Shown here: positions 39,138 through 48,214 of the stretch, piece by piece
How positions within the stretch are numbered: the first letter of the stretch is position 1
Layout: each line of letters opens with the position of its first letter
Source: Serripes groenlandicus
Lineage: Eukaryota > Mollusca > Bivalvia > Cardiida > Cardiidae
Length of the DNA: 64,000 bases
Assembly: GCA_031761405.1 (NCBI GenBank)
Contig: JASEVX010000011.1
Span: forward strand, 21,169,996 to 21,233,995
Direction: 5' to 3'
Made by a program: the position numbers and the translations under genes
Notes under the pieces: generated by a model
What the model saw: the letters and a program-made list of their open reading frames with translations, nothing else
Told to the model about the DNA's origin: nothing
The model's database searches: none

Positions 39138-40776
39138 TTAACCCTTTCCCTCATACGACAATTCTGCAGCAGACGACTTTGAACATATTTTGTCAAAACA
39201 TAGAAAATCTCCATAATTGAATGGATAACCTATGACAATCAAAGCGCCAATGGCACTGTAGTGGCGATCGTATGGAAAATCCTGCAAAGTAACAAGCAGT
39301 ATATCGGTGTAGGGCTTGCGATGACTCTGGTGCGGGTATATTTGAGAATGTATCAACCCTGCATCTTTTGACAGTAGAATAATGTTAGTTTGCCAGAATG
39401 TTGTCTTGGTGATTATTTAGTTACGTTCTGAAATTGGTCATGATGTGTTCAAAATTAGGCCATTCCAAAGTTATGAAAAATCTAGTTGGTATTCGATAGA
39501 CTACCGTTTTAGCTCATTAGAATGACTATTTGTAATCTAAATTGTTTGGGTAATCACATGTTTATCACCAGGTCGTTAGGCCATATTAAGATAAAATATA
39601 TTTTACACTTTAGAAATGACTAAAGAAAGGAGAGAAAACAGTATCCATTAGTTTGGTGTTTGTTTCAATTATGTCCGATATTAAACAGGTCTGTTCAATT
39701 TAGTCCCTTCACATTGCATGATTGAGGGTTGTCACAGTGTATTTATATGTCTCTGAGGTTGTTAAACTGCTTCGAATAATGTGAGTGCAAAAACAAACAC
39801 AAAACATGCTCCAAAAGCACAATTTCACTATTTGCCAAACTGTTTAATTTATGAAAATATAGGCATATATTATAATGCTAGATCTTCAAACTCAATTAGG
39901 CTACACTGTCAGCATTGATTGCTAATTGACTCTAGAACGTGCAGACGTGTATACATAACGTGTGTACACACTGCCATCGTGTGTCCTTTAAACCTTTGTA
40001 AACTAGTCTTATTATCTAGACGCTTTCATATATTTAAACAAGTACAAAATAAAGCGTTTATAATATTGAGATTTACAAGCTTTTCTGGTTTTTGGTCTCG
40101 CGAGCTATTTATAGAACCTTTTGGAATTTCCAGATTTGAGTATCACCAGAGTTGTCGTTATTTGCAAGGCAGAACGCGCAATGATATTTATTATCTGCCA
40201 AATCATGACGAAGATAATCAGAGTACAACCAACTCCTGCCGAATCAGGTTAAAGGTCAAAAGGTTACGGTTGACTACAGTAAAAATAAAACGAGGCACAG
40301 GAGTATCATGATACTCTGCATAGCGTACCCAAGACGCCCGATGATATTTATTATCTGCCCAAACATGAAGAAAGATAATATGTAAATAGTTTAACTCTAT
40401 TTAGATATTTTCTCGATAAATCTCAAATATTAGTACCAATCCGGTATCAAAGTAGCACTAACATTATCATTATTAATCGTGTGCCTGCATCACTGATGGA
40501 ACTATATATATATATGGCGGTTTAACGGAAGTGAGTAAATTGCCTTTGCAGAAATATCCAACCGATTGTTCAAATACGACTATATAAATTTTTTTTCGTT
40601 GTTGTTGTTTTGGTAGCACTGTGGCGATTGTCAACCAATCGCCACAAAAAGTGGAAAACATTGTGGCAAAAGGAGAAATTGCACGTTCTGTGCAATTTCT
40701 TCTTTTGTCACTATGTTTTCAAAAAGCCGTCTGCTGCAGAGGCGTCAGAAAGCGTCTATATGAGGGAAAGGGTTAA
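39138..40776 (+). mobile_element. Young TTAA-MITE split by a 1.4 kb insertion
   Basis: L half 39138-39237 (to AATGGATAACCTATGACA) and R half 40644-40776 (ACAAAAAGTGGAAAACATTG onward, CACGTTCTGTG loop). Together they rebuild an entire young copy with TTAA at both ends, sharing only ACA. Confidence 0.92.
39238..40643. mobile_element. 1406 bp unknown insertion with hairpin ends
   Basis: Delimited by the MITE it splits. Possible 3 bp duplication ACA (39235-39237, 40644-40646). Right end GTGGCGATTGTCAACCAATC, GCCAC is a perfect 10 bp hairpin (40621-40645). Left end GCGCCAATGGCACTGTAGTG, GCGATCG holds a weaker one. TGGCACTGTAGTGGCGAT (left) and TAGCACTGTGGCGAT (right) are in direct orientation. 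Internal duplication CAATGATATTTATTATCTGC at 40178 and CGATGATATTTATTATCTGC at 40339. One open frame of 130 codons (39919-40311) without a recognisable domain. Superfamily unknown. Confidence 0.8.
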
Positions 40777-40949
40777 AGAAAGTTAATTCAACAATTAAGT
40801 CTAAGGTTATGCGAGAAGAGAACATAAAGTTCGCCCATAATTTAATGTTAATGTTATATGTATGTCAACATTTATCTTTGATAAGGAAAACTGTTTGGAC
40901 AGTCAAAATTTAGATCTTAATATACTCATTCTTATCCTTTTCAATCTTT
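40777..40949. other. No gene seen
   Basis: Spacer without recognisable features. Confidence 0.4.
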
Positions 40950-41157
40950 AAAATTCTTTCCCACATTCAACAAAATTATACGCAGCAGAAGTTTTTCGAA
41001 AATATCTCTGGAAAATGTTTATAAATAATGAAAATTGTCATCATTGAATAAAGTTTAAAACATTGTGGCAAAAGGGGAATTTGCTCATTATGAGCAATTT
41101 TTCCTTTTGCCATATTGTTTTCAAAAGTCATCTACAGTAAAAAACATGTGGGGTTAA
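40950..41157 (+). mobile_element. TTAA-MITE, old, first of a chain
   Basis: TTCTTTCCCACATTCAACAA, CGCAGCAGAAG, palindrome GGAATTTGCTCATTATGAGC, short R end, GTGGGG, TTAA shared with the next. Confidence 0.78.
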
Positions 41158-41300
41158 CCCTTTCCCTCATATGACAATTCTGCAGCAGACGACTTGAACA
41201 TATTTTGTCAAAAAATAGAAAATCTCTATAATTGAATGACTGAAAGTGGAAAACATGGTGGCAAAAGGAGAAATTGCTCGTTTATATGAGAAAAAGGGTA
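41154..41300 (+). mobile_element. TTAA-MITE, R arm deleted
   Basis: Young L half intact to GAGAAATTGCTCGTTT, then directly ATATGAGAAAAAGGG: almost the whole R arm is gone. Confidence 0.88.
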
Positions 41301-41443
41301 TATTATTTCCCAACACAAATGTATTTGCAGCAAACGAATTTTGAAAGCATTGAGGCAACTGGAGAAATTGTCCATCATGATTGCTTTCAAAAGTTGTCAG
41401 CTGCTAAGGCATCAATAGATGATTATATCCCGGAAAAGGTTAA
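41301..41443 (+). mobile_element. TTAA-MITE, short old copy
   Basis: TATTTCCCAACACAAATGTA, TTGCAGCAAACGA, GGCAACTGGAGAAATTG, R end decayed, AAAAGG, TTAA. Confidence 0.7.
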
Positions 41444-41506
41444 CCCTAAGCCACATACAACAATTCTGTAGAGGCGTCAAATTGTGTCTGTATGTGGGAA
41501 AGGGGT
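41440..41506 (+). mobile_element. 67 bp minimal TTAA-MITE
   Basis: CCCTAAGCCACATACAACAA, TTCTG joined directly to TAGAGGCGTCAAATTGTGTC, TGTATGTGGGAAAGGGG. Both ends with no interior. Confidence 0.82.
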
Positions 41507-41509
41507 AAG

Positions 41510-41670
41510 GTATACGACAGATGAATTTTTAAAACATGGCGGTAAAAGGAGAACAACAATGTTTTCAACTCTATCCAATAATTGTACTTTCATTTATGGA
41601 GATCTTCCATAATATTGTCTTTGATTTCTTCAAAAGTCATCTGCTTCCGATTTGTCGAGGGAAAGGGGTA
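41510..41670 (-). mobile_element. TTAA-MITE, shortened
   Basis: CGACAGATGAATTTTTAAAA, GGCGGTAAAAGGAGAA joined to CAACAATGTTTTC, L arm to TCATCTGCTTCCGATTTGTC, GAGGGAAAGGGG. Confidence 0.7.
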
Positions 41671-41751
41671 TCTCTATTGACTCTGAAACTTTACTCTCTA
41701 ATACTACAGCAATCAAATTTCACCTATGACAAACAATTAGGTCCACTTGTA

Positions 41752-41900
41752 TAAACCCTTACCTACATACAACCAATTTGCAGCAGACAACTAAAACCTT
41801 ACAAATGAAAGTATACATATTTAAAAGAATTGAAACTTTGTGACAAAAGGAGAAACTCTCAATAGTTGTTTGCTGCAGAAGCGTCAGAAATCATCATAAT
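41752..41900 (+). mobile_element. TTAA-MITE, old, shortened
   Basis: ACCCTTACCTACATACAACC, TTGCAGCAGACAAC, TTGTGACAAAAGGAGAAACT, GTTTGCTGCAGAAGCGTCAG. R terminus decayed. Confidence 0.7.
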
Positions 41901-41920
41901 GGTGTGTTCGTCTTAATTGC

Positions 41921-42189
41921 GACCACCTCGGTTTTGTCGTGGAAGAGCCCCCACCTCAGGTGCGGGAGGTCATGGGTTTGATCCCTGGCCGAGGTGACAG
42001 ACATACCAAAGACTTTATAAATGGTAGAAATGGCTGTCCTCCATGGTGCTCAGGGTTGTGGAGTTATTACTATGACTGACTGGCTGGTGTCAGGATAAAT
42101 GGACCAGTAGTACTGGTTACATACCCAGTAAATGGAGTGATATAACTGAAACATTGTTGAAAGCGGCTTAAAACACCAAACAATCAATT
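41921..42189 (+). mobile_element. tRNA-derived SINE, complete, 11-bp duplication
   Basis: Flanked by GTCTTAATTGC (41910-41920 and 42190-42200). B box GGTCATGGGTTTGATCCCTG, body GGTGTCAGGATAAATGGACC, AGTAGTACTGGTTAC, tail GATATAACTGAAACATTGTT, GAAAGCGGCTTAAAACACC, AAACAATCAA. A box diverged. Reference copy for the GGTGTCAGG SINE type. Confidence 0.93.
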
Positions 42190-42200
42190 GTCTTAATTGC

Positions 42201-42477
42201 AAAATTCGATTGACAGCAAACCTTTTGCAATTAAGCAGATTTATGTGGAATCAACAACTCTGCAAGGATTCATGAATAAACCATAAAACTGTACATACCT
42301 TACTGCCAGTTAGCTTTCATAAACGTAGATGAAGTTATTTTCTCTAAACAGACAAGTACATCCAATTAATACGTCACTCTTCAAATCTGAAAATATCAAA
42401 GAAATGACAGTTTTAAACTACATGTATATCAGTAGATAAAAATGTTAGAAATCATGAAACAATTTGTTTATATATAT
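42201..42477. other. No gene seen
   Basis: No recognisable features. Confidence 0.4.
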
Positions 42478-42600
42478 TTTGTTTTACGCTGTTTTCAACA
42501 ATTTTTCAGGTATATCACGGCAATTCCTGGGAAAGTTACGAGTTCTACTGACACCAGCGTGTTAGTGGTAATGCTAACCCAACATTCCTGAGTGCCAATG
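42478..42600 (-). mobile_element. SINE, 3' part
   Basis: TTTGTTTTACGCTGTTTTCA, ATATCACGGCAATTCCTGGG, CTGACACCAGCG, CCTGAGTGCCAATGA. Confidence 0.7.
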
Positions 42601-42623
42601 ATATATGTATGGCTGTGGATAAA

Positions 42624-42827
42624 TATGAGCCGTTCTGCAAGAAAACCAACATTGTGGACTCTGGATCAGCGTAAGCATGCCGCGCAGGCTAACCCGGACT
42701 GACACTTTTTTCCTCCTGTGGATTTTCTGTACCTCTATACCTCTGAGATGGAATGTGTTGGCCCAGATTAGCCTGCGCTGACTATGCAGAGGCCATAATG
42801 TTGGTTTTCTCGTGGAACGGCTCATAT
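42624..42827. mobile_element. 204 bp MITE with GAGCCGTTC inverted ends
   Basis: TATGAGCCGTTCTGCAAGAA, AACCAACATTGTGG at left. CCATAATGTTGGTTTTCTCG, TGGAACGGCTCATA at right. Subterminal GCGCAGGCTAACCCGGACTG and its counterpart CAGATTAGCCTGCGCTGAC are also inverted. I know this arrangement from bivalve genomes. Single copy here. Confidence 0.88.
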
Positions 42828-42849
42828 AGTTAATCAATATATATTACGA

Positions 42850-42960
42850 TATTAAAGTATGATTATTAAATAGAGTTGAAAACATTGTGGCAAAAGGAGA
42901 AATTGCTCATCATAAGCAATTTCTGCTTTTGTAACACTGTCTTCACAAGGACATCAGTCT
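42850..42960 (+). mobile_element. TTAA-MITE, interior only
   Basis: AAAGTATGATTATTAAATAG, AGTTGAAAACATTGTGGC, palindrome GAAATTGCTCATCATAAGCA. Ends missing. Confidence 0.65.
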
Positions 42961-43106
42961 TTTCCCCAATGCAGAATTTTTTTATATAATGCCCTTACAA
43001 TGGGTCAACTTTAAAAATTGTTGGATGAGAAGAAAATGTATTCAGTATAATTTCGAGGTTTTCGAGTGTTTTTATCGTTGGACATTTTCAAAGCCATCAC
43101 CATTTC
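42961..43106. other. No gene seen
   Basis: Spacer. Confidence 0.4.
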
Positions 43107-44057
43107 ATTAGTCGCCGGGCAGAAGCCCGCGACTTCTATTTTTAATAGCTTTTCGGAAATCACATGGGAGGGCGGCTTATTATTAGAAAGAAACAAATCT
43201 AGATGATTTGAACATATTACAATTGTGGTTGTTTACGAACACTAATAAATGACACATCTAAAATGAAATAAATATTCCGATTTTTTAATGTTTGCAGTTT
43301 TTTTTATTTCACTCGCATTTAAGTTTTTTGTCTTATTTACGAAGACAAAAGTGGTCCCTTCAAGACGTGAACCAACACCCCCTAATGCAGACTCTTATGT
43401 GTCATCATTGAGGTCAATTTCGGATTCTCCTTTTAATAGCAATTTTAACTTACTAAATGTTGTTTTCATGTTCAAAGAGATGTCTTGATTTGTGTAGAAT
43501 TCATTTAATAATGTTAATCCATGAATATCTAAAGTAGGAACTGTTTCTAAGCTAAATATAGACCCTATTCTGTCGTGTAGTTTCGTGACCTTTAACATCG
43601 ATTTTCGCGCATGCGCATTTCGATATGAAAAAGCGAGTGATATTATTTTATTTTAGACAAGTACAAGACGAATGTTTGACGCAAAGCGTCAAAGAGAAGC
43701 CGCAATATTTCGTTGTACATGTAGAAATAAGAAAAAAAGAACATTTTTAAATCCACAAACAATAGAACAATTTAAACTGTAGACGGTATTGCTGATATAT
43801 TTCTCCTTTTGAAGACTTTTGTTTTCTTCAAATTACCTCCCTTTAAAGCAATACCAGGATATTTACCTTGTGATTCGAATAAGATTGACAAACATTGAAC
43901 TTATATGAATGAATACTATTATTTAAATAAGTAACAACAGCAAAATTAAATTAAAGCCAGATAAATGTGTACACATTTCGTTAATTTGTTATAGATACCC
44001 TAATGTATAGATATGAATATAAACTTTATAAGCAAATGTTTTCATTTCAATGTTCCT
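43107..44057 (-). mobile_element. 0.95 kb repeat with 3' hairpin, copy B
   Basis: Inverted counterpart of 35121-36071, same length and only a few differences per hundred bases. 3' end at left (ATTAGTCGCCGGGCAGAAGC, CCGCGACT). 5' end near 44057 (GTTCCT). Confidence 0.85.
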
Positions 44058-44114
44058 TATGTTTGAATAGACTAAGGAAAGTCAAGAATACATAAATAAA
44101 TCAATGCAGTCTTT

Positions 44115-44170
44115 TCCGGCGACATTGATGCCCTGCATCAACTTTCTCTTGTAAATACCATATAAGGTTA
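44115..44170 (-). repeat. Dispersed repeat with dyad, inverted copy of 60499-60558
   Basis: TTCCGGCGACATTGATGCCC, TGCATCAACTTTCTCTTG here. CAAGAGAAAGTTGATGCAAC, GCATCAATGTCGCCGGA there. Confidence 0.7.
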
Positions 44171-44266
44171 CAGCCAGTTAACATTGAAGAATGTTATTTA
44201 TACGGACAGTGGTGTGTATAAATAGCACAATAGTACAAAGTACCCATCCCTCTCCTCATCCATAAA

Positions 44267-44497
44267 TTAACCCTTGCCCTCATACGACAATTCTGCAGCA
44301 GACGACTTTGAACATATTTTGTAAAAAAATGGAAAATCTCTTTAATTGAATGGATAACCTATGACTAAAAGTGGAAAACATTGTGGCAAAAGGAGAAATT
44401 GCTCGTTTTGAGCAATTTCTTCTTTTAGTCACTATGTTTTCAAAAAGCCGTCTGCTGGAGAGGCATCAGAAAGCGTCTATATGAGGGAAAGGGTTAA
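44267..44497 (+). mobile_element. TTAA-MITE, full length
   Basis: 231 bp, TTAA both sides, GCTCGTTTTGAGC loop, CCCTTGCCCTCATACGACAA L end. Confidence 0.93.
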
Positions 44498-44560
44498 CCC
44501 TTGCCCAGTCACCTGCTGCAATGGTCTCAAAAAGCATCTGTATATGGGAAAAGGGTTTAT
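44494..44560 (+). mobile_element. 67 bp minimal TTAA-MITE
   Basis: TTAA, CCCTTGCCCAGTCACCTGCT, GCAATGGTCTCAAAAAGCAT, CTGTATATGGGAAAAGGG. No interior. Shares TTAA with the full copy on its left. Confidence 0.75.
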
Positions 44561-44665
44561 CCTGTCCCACCTATAGATGCTTGTTGACCCATTTGCCACA
44601 TTGTTCTCAAAAAACGTTCTTGCAGAGGAATCAAAAAGAGTTTGTATGTGGGAAAGGGGTAAAAT
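44556..44665 (+). mobile_element. Short TTAA-MITE
   Basis: TCCTGTCCCACCTATAGATG, CATTTGCCACATTGTTCTC, TTGCAGAGGAATCAAAAAGA, GTGGGAAAGGGG. Third in the chain. Confidence 0.7.
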
Positions 44666-44694
44666 GAGTTTATTTAAATGTCCTTTGAAATTGG

Positions 44695-44993
44695 AGCCGG
44701 GCCCCCGATAGCTCAGTCGGTAGATTCTCGAGCTGTCAATCCAGGGGTTTTGAGTTCGAACCCCAGCTCAGCCAACATTCTCCCCGGCATTTGACAAAAG
44801 ACATTGTGACAAGCATCAATCGTCTTCCACCATGTAAGCCCATGTGGAAAAGCAGCCAGTTACTTGAATAAGACTGTTGTGTGGATAACTGGTATGAGAA
44901 AAGCCAGGAGACGCATGAGTAGAGGTGAACTGGCTGCCGTGATATGACTGACAAATTGTAAGAAATGGCTTTAAACCCCAATCAATCAATCAA
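44695..44993 (+). mobile_element. tRNA-derived SINE, complete, 10-bp duplication
   Basis: Flanked by TTGAAATTGG (44685-44694, 44994-45003). Head CCCCCGATAGCTCAGTCGGT, AGATTCTCGAGCTGTCAATC, CAGGGGTTTTGAGTTCGAAC, CCC. Body CATCAATCGTCTTCCACCAT, GTGGAAAAGCAGCCAGTTAC. Tail ends AACCCCAATCAATCAATC. Same family as 51150-51438. Confidence 0.93.
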
Positions 44994-45109
44994 TTGAAAT
45001 TGGGTGGATCCATTATTTGATATATACGGGGTAAGGGACTGTCTCATTATGCAGACTGTATAATGGACTAGATTCTATTTCACATTCATCCTTCCCCTGA
45101 CAAACTCAT

Positions 45110-45288
45110 CTGCCGGGACGGTCATGTTGGAGTGCCCATGAGCAAGGCACATTTTCTTAGCCTTAGTACTGGTTTGTTTGTTTACCTAGGGATCATGAAT
45201 ATGATAAGTGAACTGTCTCCTTGATAGTTTATAACTGAAATAATGTTGAAAATGGTGTCAAACCCCAACAGAAAACAAAACTTGCACA
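45110..45288 (+). mobile_element. Type-1 SINE, head lost
   Basis: CGGTCATGTTGGAGTGCCCA, AAGGCACATTTTC, GTACTGGTTTGTTTGTTTAC, tail ACTGAAATAATGTTGAAAAT, GGTGTCAAACCCC. Confidence 0.8.
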
Positions 45289-45392
45289 GGTTTGTTAAAC
45301 TTGAGAAAAGGGTTTTTTAACAATTTATAGGTAATGGTGATACCCTGGTTTCATATGAATTATGATCTTCAACAAAATAGCCCCCCCTCCCA

Positions 45393-45608
45393 TTAACCTT
45401 TACCTGTTTCCCTCATATAGATGCTTTCGGACGCCTCTGCAGCAGACGGCTTTTTGAAAACATAGTGACAAAAGAAGAAATTGCACAAAACGTGCAATTT
45501 CTCCTTTTGCCACAATGTTTTTTACACTTTTTGTCATAGGTTACTATGTTTTGACAAAATATGTTCAAAGTCGTCTGCTGCGGAATTGTCGTATGAGGGA
45601 AAGGGTTA
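45393..45608 (-). mobile_element. TTAA-MITE with flank copied beside its left tip
   Basis: TTAACCTTTACCTG precedes TTTCCCTCATATAGATGC at left. The DNA right of the element is TTAACCTTTACCTGTTTCCC. The left tip therefore carries an 8 bp extension matching the right-hand flank. L arm shortened (GGTTACTATGTTTTGACAAA). Confidence 0.85.
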
Positions 45609-45735
45609 ACCTTTACCTGTTTCCCAAACACAGAAACCTTTTGACATTAAAACTGCAGAAGACAAATTTTGAGAGCAATCTGGCAAGAGGAGAAATGGCT
45701 TACAATGAGAAGTATACAGGAATAGGGGTTAACCT
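45605..45735 (+). mobile_element. TTAA-MITE, R half lost
   Basis: TTTACCTGTTTCCCAAACAC, AACTGCAGAAGACAAA, GGCAAGAGGAGAAATGGC. Confidence 0.6.
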
Positions 45736-45790
45736 TTAACCCTTTACCAACATACAATATAATTACATTTGATAAAAAAAAACTTTTTTT

Positions 45791-46031
45791 TTAAAGACCC
45801 CTTTCCCTCATACAACAATTCAATTCAGCAGCAGACGACTTTGAACATATTTTGTGAAAAAATAGAAAATCTCTATAATTGAATGGATATTGACCTATGA
45901 CTAAAAGTGGAAAACATTGTGGCAAAAGAGAAATTGCTCGTTTTGAGCAATTTCTTCTTTCGTCACTTAGTTTTCAAAAAGCTGTCTGCTGCAGAGGCAT
46001 CAGAAAGCGTCTATATGAGGGAAAGAGTTAA
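45791..46031 (+). mobile_element. TTAA-MITE, near full length
   Basis: CCCCTTTCCCTCATACAACA, a duplicated TTCAATTCAGCAGCAGACGA, extra bases in GGATATTGACCTATGAC, GCTCGTTTTGAGC loop, right TTAA. Confidence 0.9.
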
Positions 46032-46100
46032 AAGATAGATAAAAATTAAAAGTTTTCAATAATGATTGGTTTGCTTTGCAGTCTTGTTGATAATTTGATT

Positions 46101-46458
46101 TTAATCCTTTACCAGATACAACAAATCTGCAGCAGACGAAATGAAAACATCTACTCAGCAATATGGAAATGTATAAATTAATAGTAAAATTATTGAATCA
46201 TAAGAGTTGTAAATAATAATGTTATGATACGTTATGTTATATAGTACTCCATACGTTGTATTAATCACATATTATGTAAATACTGTACTTAACCAGTTTT
46301 GGAAATAAAATATAAAACAAAAAAAAAGAGTTGTTAACATTATAGCAAAAGGAGAAATTGCTATTTCTAAACAATTTCTCCTTTGGCCAAATAATGTTCT
46401 CAAAAGTTGCCTACTGCAGAATTACGTTAGAATGTGTCTGCGGAAGGGAAAGGGTTAA
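46101..46458 (+). mobile_element. Old TTAA-MITE with a poly(A)-tailed insert
   Basis: TTAA, TCCTTTACCAGATACAACAA, CTGCAGCAGACGA, then AATCATAAGAGTTGT. The insert 46211-46326 follows, then AGAGTTGTTAACATTATAGC, palindrome and R end GGAAGGGAAAGGG, TTAA. Confidence 0.85.
46211..46326 (+). mobile_element. 116 bp retro-insertion resembling an mRNA 3' end
   Basis: Flanked by AGAGTTGT (46203-46210, 46327-46334). Ends GGAAATAAAATATAAAACAA plus an A run, so AATAAA lies about 15 bp before poly(A). The remainder is AT-rich with no SINE head. The parent gene cannot be named. Confidence 0.72.
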
Positions 46459-46463
46459 ATTTA

Positions 46464-46675
46464 TTAACCCTTTCCCTCATATGACAATTCCGCAGCAGAC
46501 GACTTTGAACATATTTTGTCAAAACATAGAAAATCTCCATAATTGAATGGATAACCTGTGACAAAAAATGGAAAACATTGTGGCAAAAGGAGAAATTGCA
46601 CGTTTGTCACTATGTTTTCAAAAGGCCGTCTGCTGCAGAGGCGTCAGAAAGCGTCTATATGAGGGAAAGGGTTAA
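46464..46675 (+). mobile_element. TTAA-MITE, one palindrome arm lost
   Basis: TTAA both sides. GAGAAATTGCACGTTTGTCA shows the hairpin collapsed to one arm. Ends intact. Confidence 0.92.
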
Positions 46676-46722
46676 ACAAGAAGCAATACTTATAGAACAA
46701 TTATGTTGGCACACAAACAAAA
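46672..46722 (+). repeat. 51 bp direct repeat, left copy
   Basis: TTAAACAAGAAGCAATACTT, then ATAGAACAATTATGTTGGCA. Matches 46958-47008 with two mismatches. Confidence 0.9.
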
Positions 46723-46957
46723 CTAGAACTATCACTGAAGATGATAAATAACTCCTAAACAGCATTAATAATTAAAATAACATGCAATTGTAACCCCTTT
46801 AGGACATCTCTAATGGTATAGAAGCTTCATGTAAAAATGTTATTGAATTCCACCCAGTGGTTTGTAAGAACCGACCCACCAACCAACAGACAGACAGACA
46901 GACAGACCGACACAGTGACTCCTATAATATACCCCCTCTTCTTCGAAGGGGGTATAA
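46723..46957 (+). mobile_element. 235 bp element with 3' CCCCCT-AGGGGG hairpin
   Basis: Begins CTAGAACTATCACTGAAGAT, GATAAATA, carries ACAGACAGACAGACAGACAG, ends ATACCCCCTCTTCTTCGAAG, GGGGTATA. Related 5' end at 55036 (ACTAGAAATATCACTGAAGG). Flanked by 51 bp direct repeats. Confidence 0.78.
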
Positions 46958-47008
46958 TTAAACAAGAAGCAATACTTTTAGAACAATTATTTTGGCACAC
47001 AAACAAAA
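46958..47008 (+). repeat. 51 bp direct repeat, right copy
   Basis: TTAAACAAGAAGCAATACTT, then TTAGAACAATTATTTTGGCA. See 46672-46722. Confidence 0.9.
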
Positions 47009-47221
47009 TAATTTAACCCATTTTGATAATCCAGTTAACAAACACCAATTCAGATCTAAACTAAATGTTTTCCCTTTTCAGATTTGTCTTTCAAATTGAT
47101 TACGTTCCATTTTATCAAAGCAGACAACTTTTTATAAATTATCATAATTATAACCATTAAATTGATACCTTAATCATCAGTTTGTATTGTAAACCATAAA
47201 CCTTAATATCATTATAATAAC

Positions 47222-47425
47222 TATAACCCTTTCCCACATACAACAAATCCGCAGCAGAGTAGACTTTTAAGACATTCAGTCAAAAATATGGAATATGAAG
47301 AATAAAGTTGAAAACATTGGGGCAAAAGGTGAAATTTGTCATATTATGAGCAATTCCTTATTTTGCCTCAATATTTTCAAAAGTTGTCTGCTAGTCAGCA
47401 GAGGCGACAGAAAGTATGTCGGAAC
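47222..47425 (+). mobile_element. TTAA-MITE, old type
   Basis: CCCTTTCCCACATACAACAA, CGCAGCAGAGTAGAC, GTTGAAAACATTGGGGCAAA, palindrome with ATTATGAGC, R arm GCAGAGGCGACAGAAAG. Terminus decayed. Confidence 0.75.
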
Positions 47426-47639
47426 CGAAGGAATCAAGGACTTCAAAGAAACATAATGACATATCCCCACAATGCATTTCTATGTTAATTTCAGTGTTTG
47501 ATATTAATGATCCGTAAAGAAATCATATATCATTGTATTATCAAACATGTCAACGCAAAATATAATAATTCATAAAATACATAATGTATAAACATGCATA
47601 TTTGTCATACTGACATTTTGCTTCAGTTTAATCACTTAA
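47426..47639. other. No gene seen
   Basis: AT-rich spacer. Confidence 0.4.
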
Positions 47640-47791
47640 TTAACCCTTTCCCTCATATAGACGCTTTTTGACGCCTTTTTGAAAAGAGTGTTTTCCACTT
47701 TTAATCATAGGTTATCCATTCAAATATTATAGAGATTTTCCAATTTTTGACAAAATATGTTCAAAGGCGTCTGTAGCAGAATTAGGGTTAA
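47640..47791 (-). mobile_element. TTAA-MITE, centre deleted
   Basis: TTAA both sides. GACGCTTTTTGACGCC joined to TTTTTGAAAAGAGTGTTTTC. L arm present, terminus cut to AGGG. Confidence 0.87.
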
Positions 47792-47974
47792 TTGACATTT
47801 CTTCACAGAAAATGTTGTATAATCTGAAAAAATGGGAGTTTCTTTTTTTATACAGAGTTGTTATATAAAAACATTTTAGGAAAAGAAGAAATTGCTTGTT
47901 TTAGCAAATTCTTGGTGGTGACAACAATGTTCACAATTTTTAGTTATCTTCTCTAAATGTGTATTGGTCACTTT

Positions 47975-48106
47975 TTAACCCTTTCCCACTTGTAGAGACA
48001 ATATTACGAATCTGCTGCAGACAACTTTTGAAAACGATTTGTAGCAAAAGGAGAATAATTCAAACAGTATTGTATATTATTTTTCTCCAATGTTCTAAAA
48101 CTTTAA
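47975..48106 (-). mobile_element. TTAA-MITE, chain member 1
   Basis: CCCTTTCCCACTTGTAGAG, AATCTGCTGCAGACAACTTT, GTAGCAAAAGGAGAATAATT. L part lost. TTAA shared with the next. Confidence 0.65.
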
Positions 48107-48214
48107 CCTTTGCCCACATACGATAAATCGCCAACAGACTTTGAAAACATATGCAACAATATTTTACAAAAGTTGTTTGCTGTCAGAAAGCATCTATATG
48201 TGGGAATGGGTTAA
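48103..48214 (+). mobile_element. TTAA-MITE, chain member 2
   Basis: CCTTTGCCCACATACGATAA, CAACAGACTTTGAAAACATA, then TTGTTTGCTGTCAGAAAGCA, GTGGGAATGGG, TTAA. Interior mostly gone. Confidence 0.78.

Noticed and set aside
39919..40311. 130-codon frame in the 1.4 kb insertion
   Set aside because: No family recognised and no second copy to test selection. Left as a note in the feature rather than called as a gene.
35121..44057. A and B as terminal inverted repeats of one 8.9 kb transposon
   Set aside because: A third copy (61860-62313) stands alone with the same 3' border, so the unit is the 0.95 kb repeat itself. The DNA between A and B is ordinary MITE- and SINE-filled sequence.
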